Origin: Sphingomonas cavernae
GTDB lineage: Bacteria; Pseudomonadota; Alphaproteobacteria; Sphingomonadales; Sphingomonadaceae
NCBI RefSeq assembly: GCF_003590775.1
Contig: NZ_QYUM01000002.1
Coordinates: forward strand, 682,001 to 746,000
Length of the DNA stretch: 64,000 nucleotides
Direction: 5' to 3'
Under the pieces are notes generated by a model. It was not told the origin of the DNA. It made no database searches and was given only the letters and a program-made list of their open reading frames with translations. Below are positions 63,560 to 64,000 of this stretch, piece after piece. Numbering within the stretch: the first letter of the stretch is position 1; every line of letters starts with the position of its first letter. The position numbers were made by a program, and so were the translations under genes.

Positions 63560-64000
63560 TTACTTCGGATAACGCCGGTACATCGTCTCGGCAGGATCGG
63601 TCGGACCAACCTTGAATCGATCGCGCGCGTATGTCTTTGCGGAACCGGGAGGCGCAATGCCCATCGAGGTCAACAGTGCATTCGTCGCTGCCAATACCTG
63701 ATATTCGGAAAAGATCTGCGCGAAACGCGCGGTCTCGGTGCGGACCTGGACATTGTAGCGCGTGTTCTGCGAATCGAGCACGTCGAGCAGCGAGCGCCGG
63801 CCGACATTGAACTGCTCGCGGTAAGAGAGCAGCAGATCGTCGGTGACGCGGCTCTGCTGCTCCAGTTCGGTGACGAGCGTGCCCTGCTGCTCCCAGCGGT
63901 TCCATGCGCGACGGACGTCTTCCTCCGCCTCGCGCTGAAGCTGGTGCATACGGAAGCGCGCCTCGCTCGAACGGCGCACCATTTCCTGCACCTTGTTGCG
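63560..64000 (-). CDS. TolC-like outer membrane channel (LapE-like), C-terminal part
   Basis: Only the last 146 codons are in the window; the gene enters from the right edge in an open frame. The fragment shows long amphipathic helices ('RMHQLQREAEEDVRRAWNRWEQQG', 'LEQQSRVTDDLLLSYREQFNVGRRSLLDVLDSQN', 'ALLTSMGIAPP') with the 'YREQFNVGRRSLLDVLDSQNTRY' repeat typical of TolC-family outer membrane efflux proteins used by adhesin-type I secretion. First gene of the TolC-ABC-SleB-HlyD operon as seen here. The C-terminal tail 'FKVGPTDPAETMYRRYPK' is short. Confidence 0.9.
   Translation of the reverse strand, partial: RNKVQEMVRRSSEARFRMHQLQREAEEDVRRAWNRWEQQGTLVTELEQQSRVTDDLLLSYREQFNVGRRSLLDVLDSQNTRYNVQVRTETARFAQIFSEYQVLAATNALLTSMGIAPPGSAKTYARDRFKVGPTDPAETMYRRYPK

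Overview
The window looks like chromosomal DNA of a high-GC alphaproteobacterium of the order Sphingomonadales (Sphingomonas/Sphingopyxis-like). This rests on an alphaproteobacterial MipZ division-site ATPase, an NDUFS4-like complex I accessory subunit, the 180-kDa-class NAD-glutamate dehydrogenase, two large TonB-dependent receptors, GC-rich coding with strong third-position bias, and several families of short palindromic intergenic repeats. Genus assignment is an inference; no rRNA gene is present.

Layout. 0-7 kb: three of the four 'ligase-associated' DNA-repair genes (phosphoesterase PdeM, Lhr-type DEXH helicase, MBL-fold exonuclease) mixed with an MgtC-like membrane protein and an aspartyl protease. 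6.7-16.6 kb: housekeeping genes (phosphomannomutase, membrane J-domain protein plus MipZ, PanC, NDUFS4-like subunit, HrpB helicase, polyprenyl diphosphate synthase, chorismate mutase). 16.7-21 kb: PepSY protein plus OmpR-type two-component system, and an ABC-F ATPase. 21-27.8 kb: iron-acquisition block, with a TonB-dependent siderophore receptor and PKHD hydroxylase on the plus strand and a minus-strand PepSY/DUF2271/DUF4198/ApbE flavinylation operon behind a Fur-box-like site. 27.9-34 kb: NAD-glutamate dehydrogenase and a PAS-type protein. 34.1-37 kb: tRNA-Thr(CGT), a decayed IS5-family transposase and katG. 37.1-39.1 kb: a subtilisin-family protease without signal peptide, followed by a small protein resembling the protease's own propeptide.

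39.4-54.7 kb is the most distinctive region and reads as one regulon for uptake and breakdown of D-amino-acid-containing peptides or N-acyl-D-amino acids. It holds a TonB-dependent receptor, two penicillin-binding/AmpC-type serine hydrolases, a class A beta-lactamase homologue that has lost the usual omega-loop glutamate, two N-acyl-D-amino-acid deacylase family proteins (one frameshifted), a dipeptidase-family protein with altered metal ligands, a DgcN-type D-glutamate N-acetyltransferase, a DgcA/dipeptide-epimerase-type enolase-superfamily racemase, and an XRE-cupin regulator. Four promoter regions in this block share a CCAATCAGGA-type sequence (three exact, one TTAATCAGGA) that overlaps likely promoter elements. 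I propose it as the operator of the XRE-cupin regulator.

54.9-64 kb: a bifunctional PBP1A-type peptidoglycan synthase, a lipoprotein of unknown function, and a LapG-like cysteine protease convergent with a type I secretion operon (TolC-like, LapB-like ABC transporter, SleB cell-wall hydrolase, HlyD/LapC-like adaptor). This suggests a Lap-type surface adhesin export and release system whose adhesin lies outside the window.
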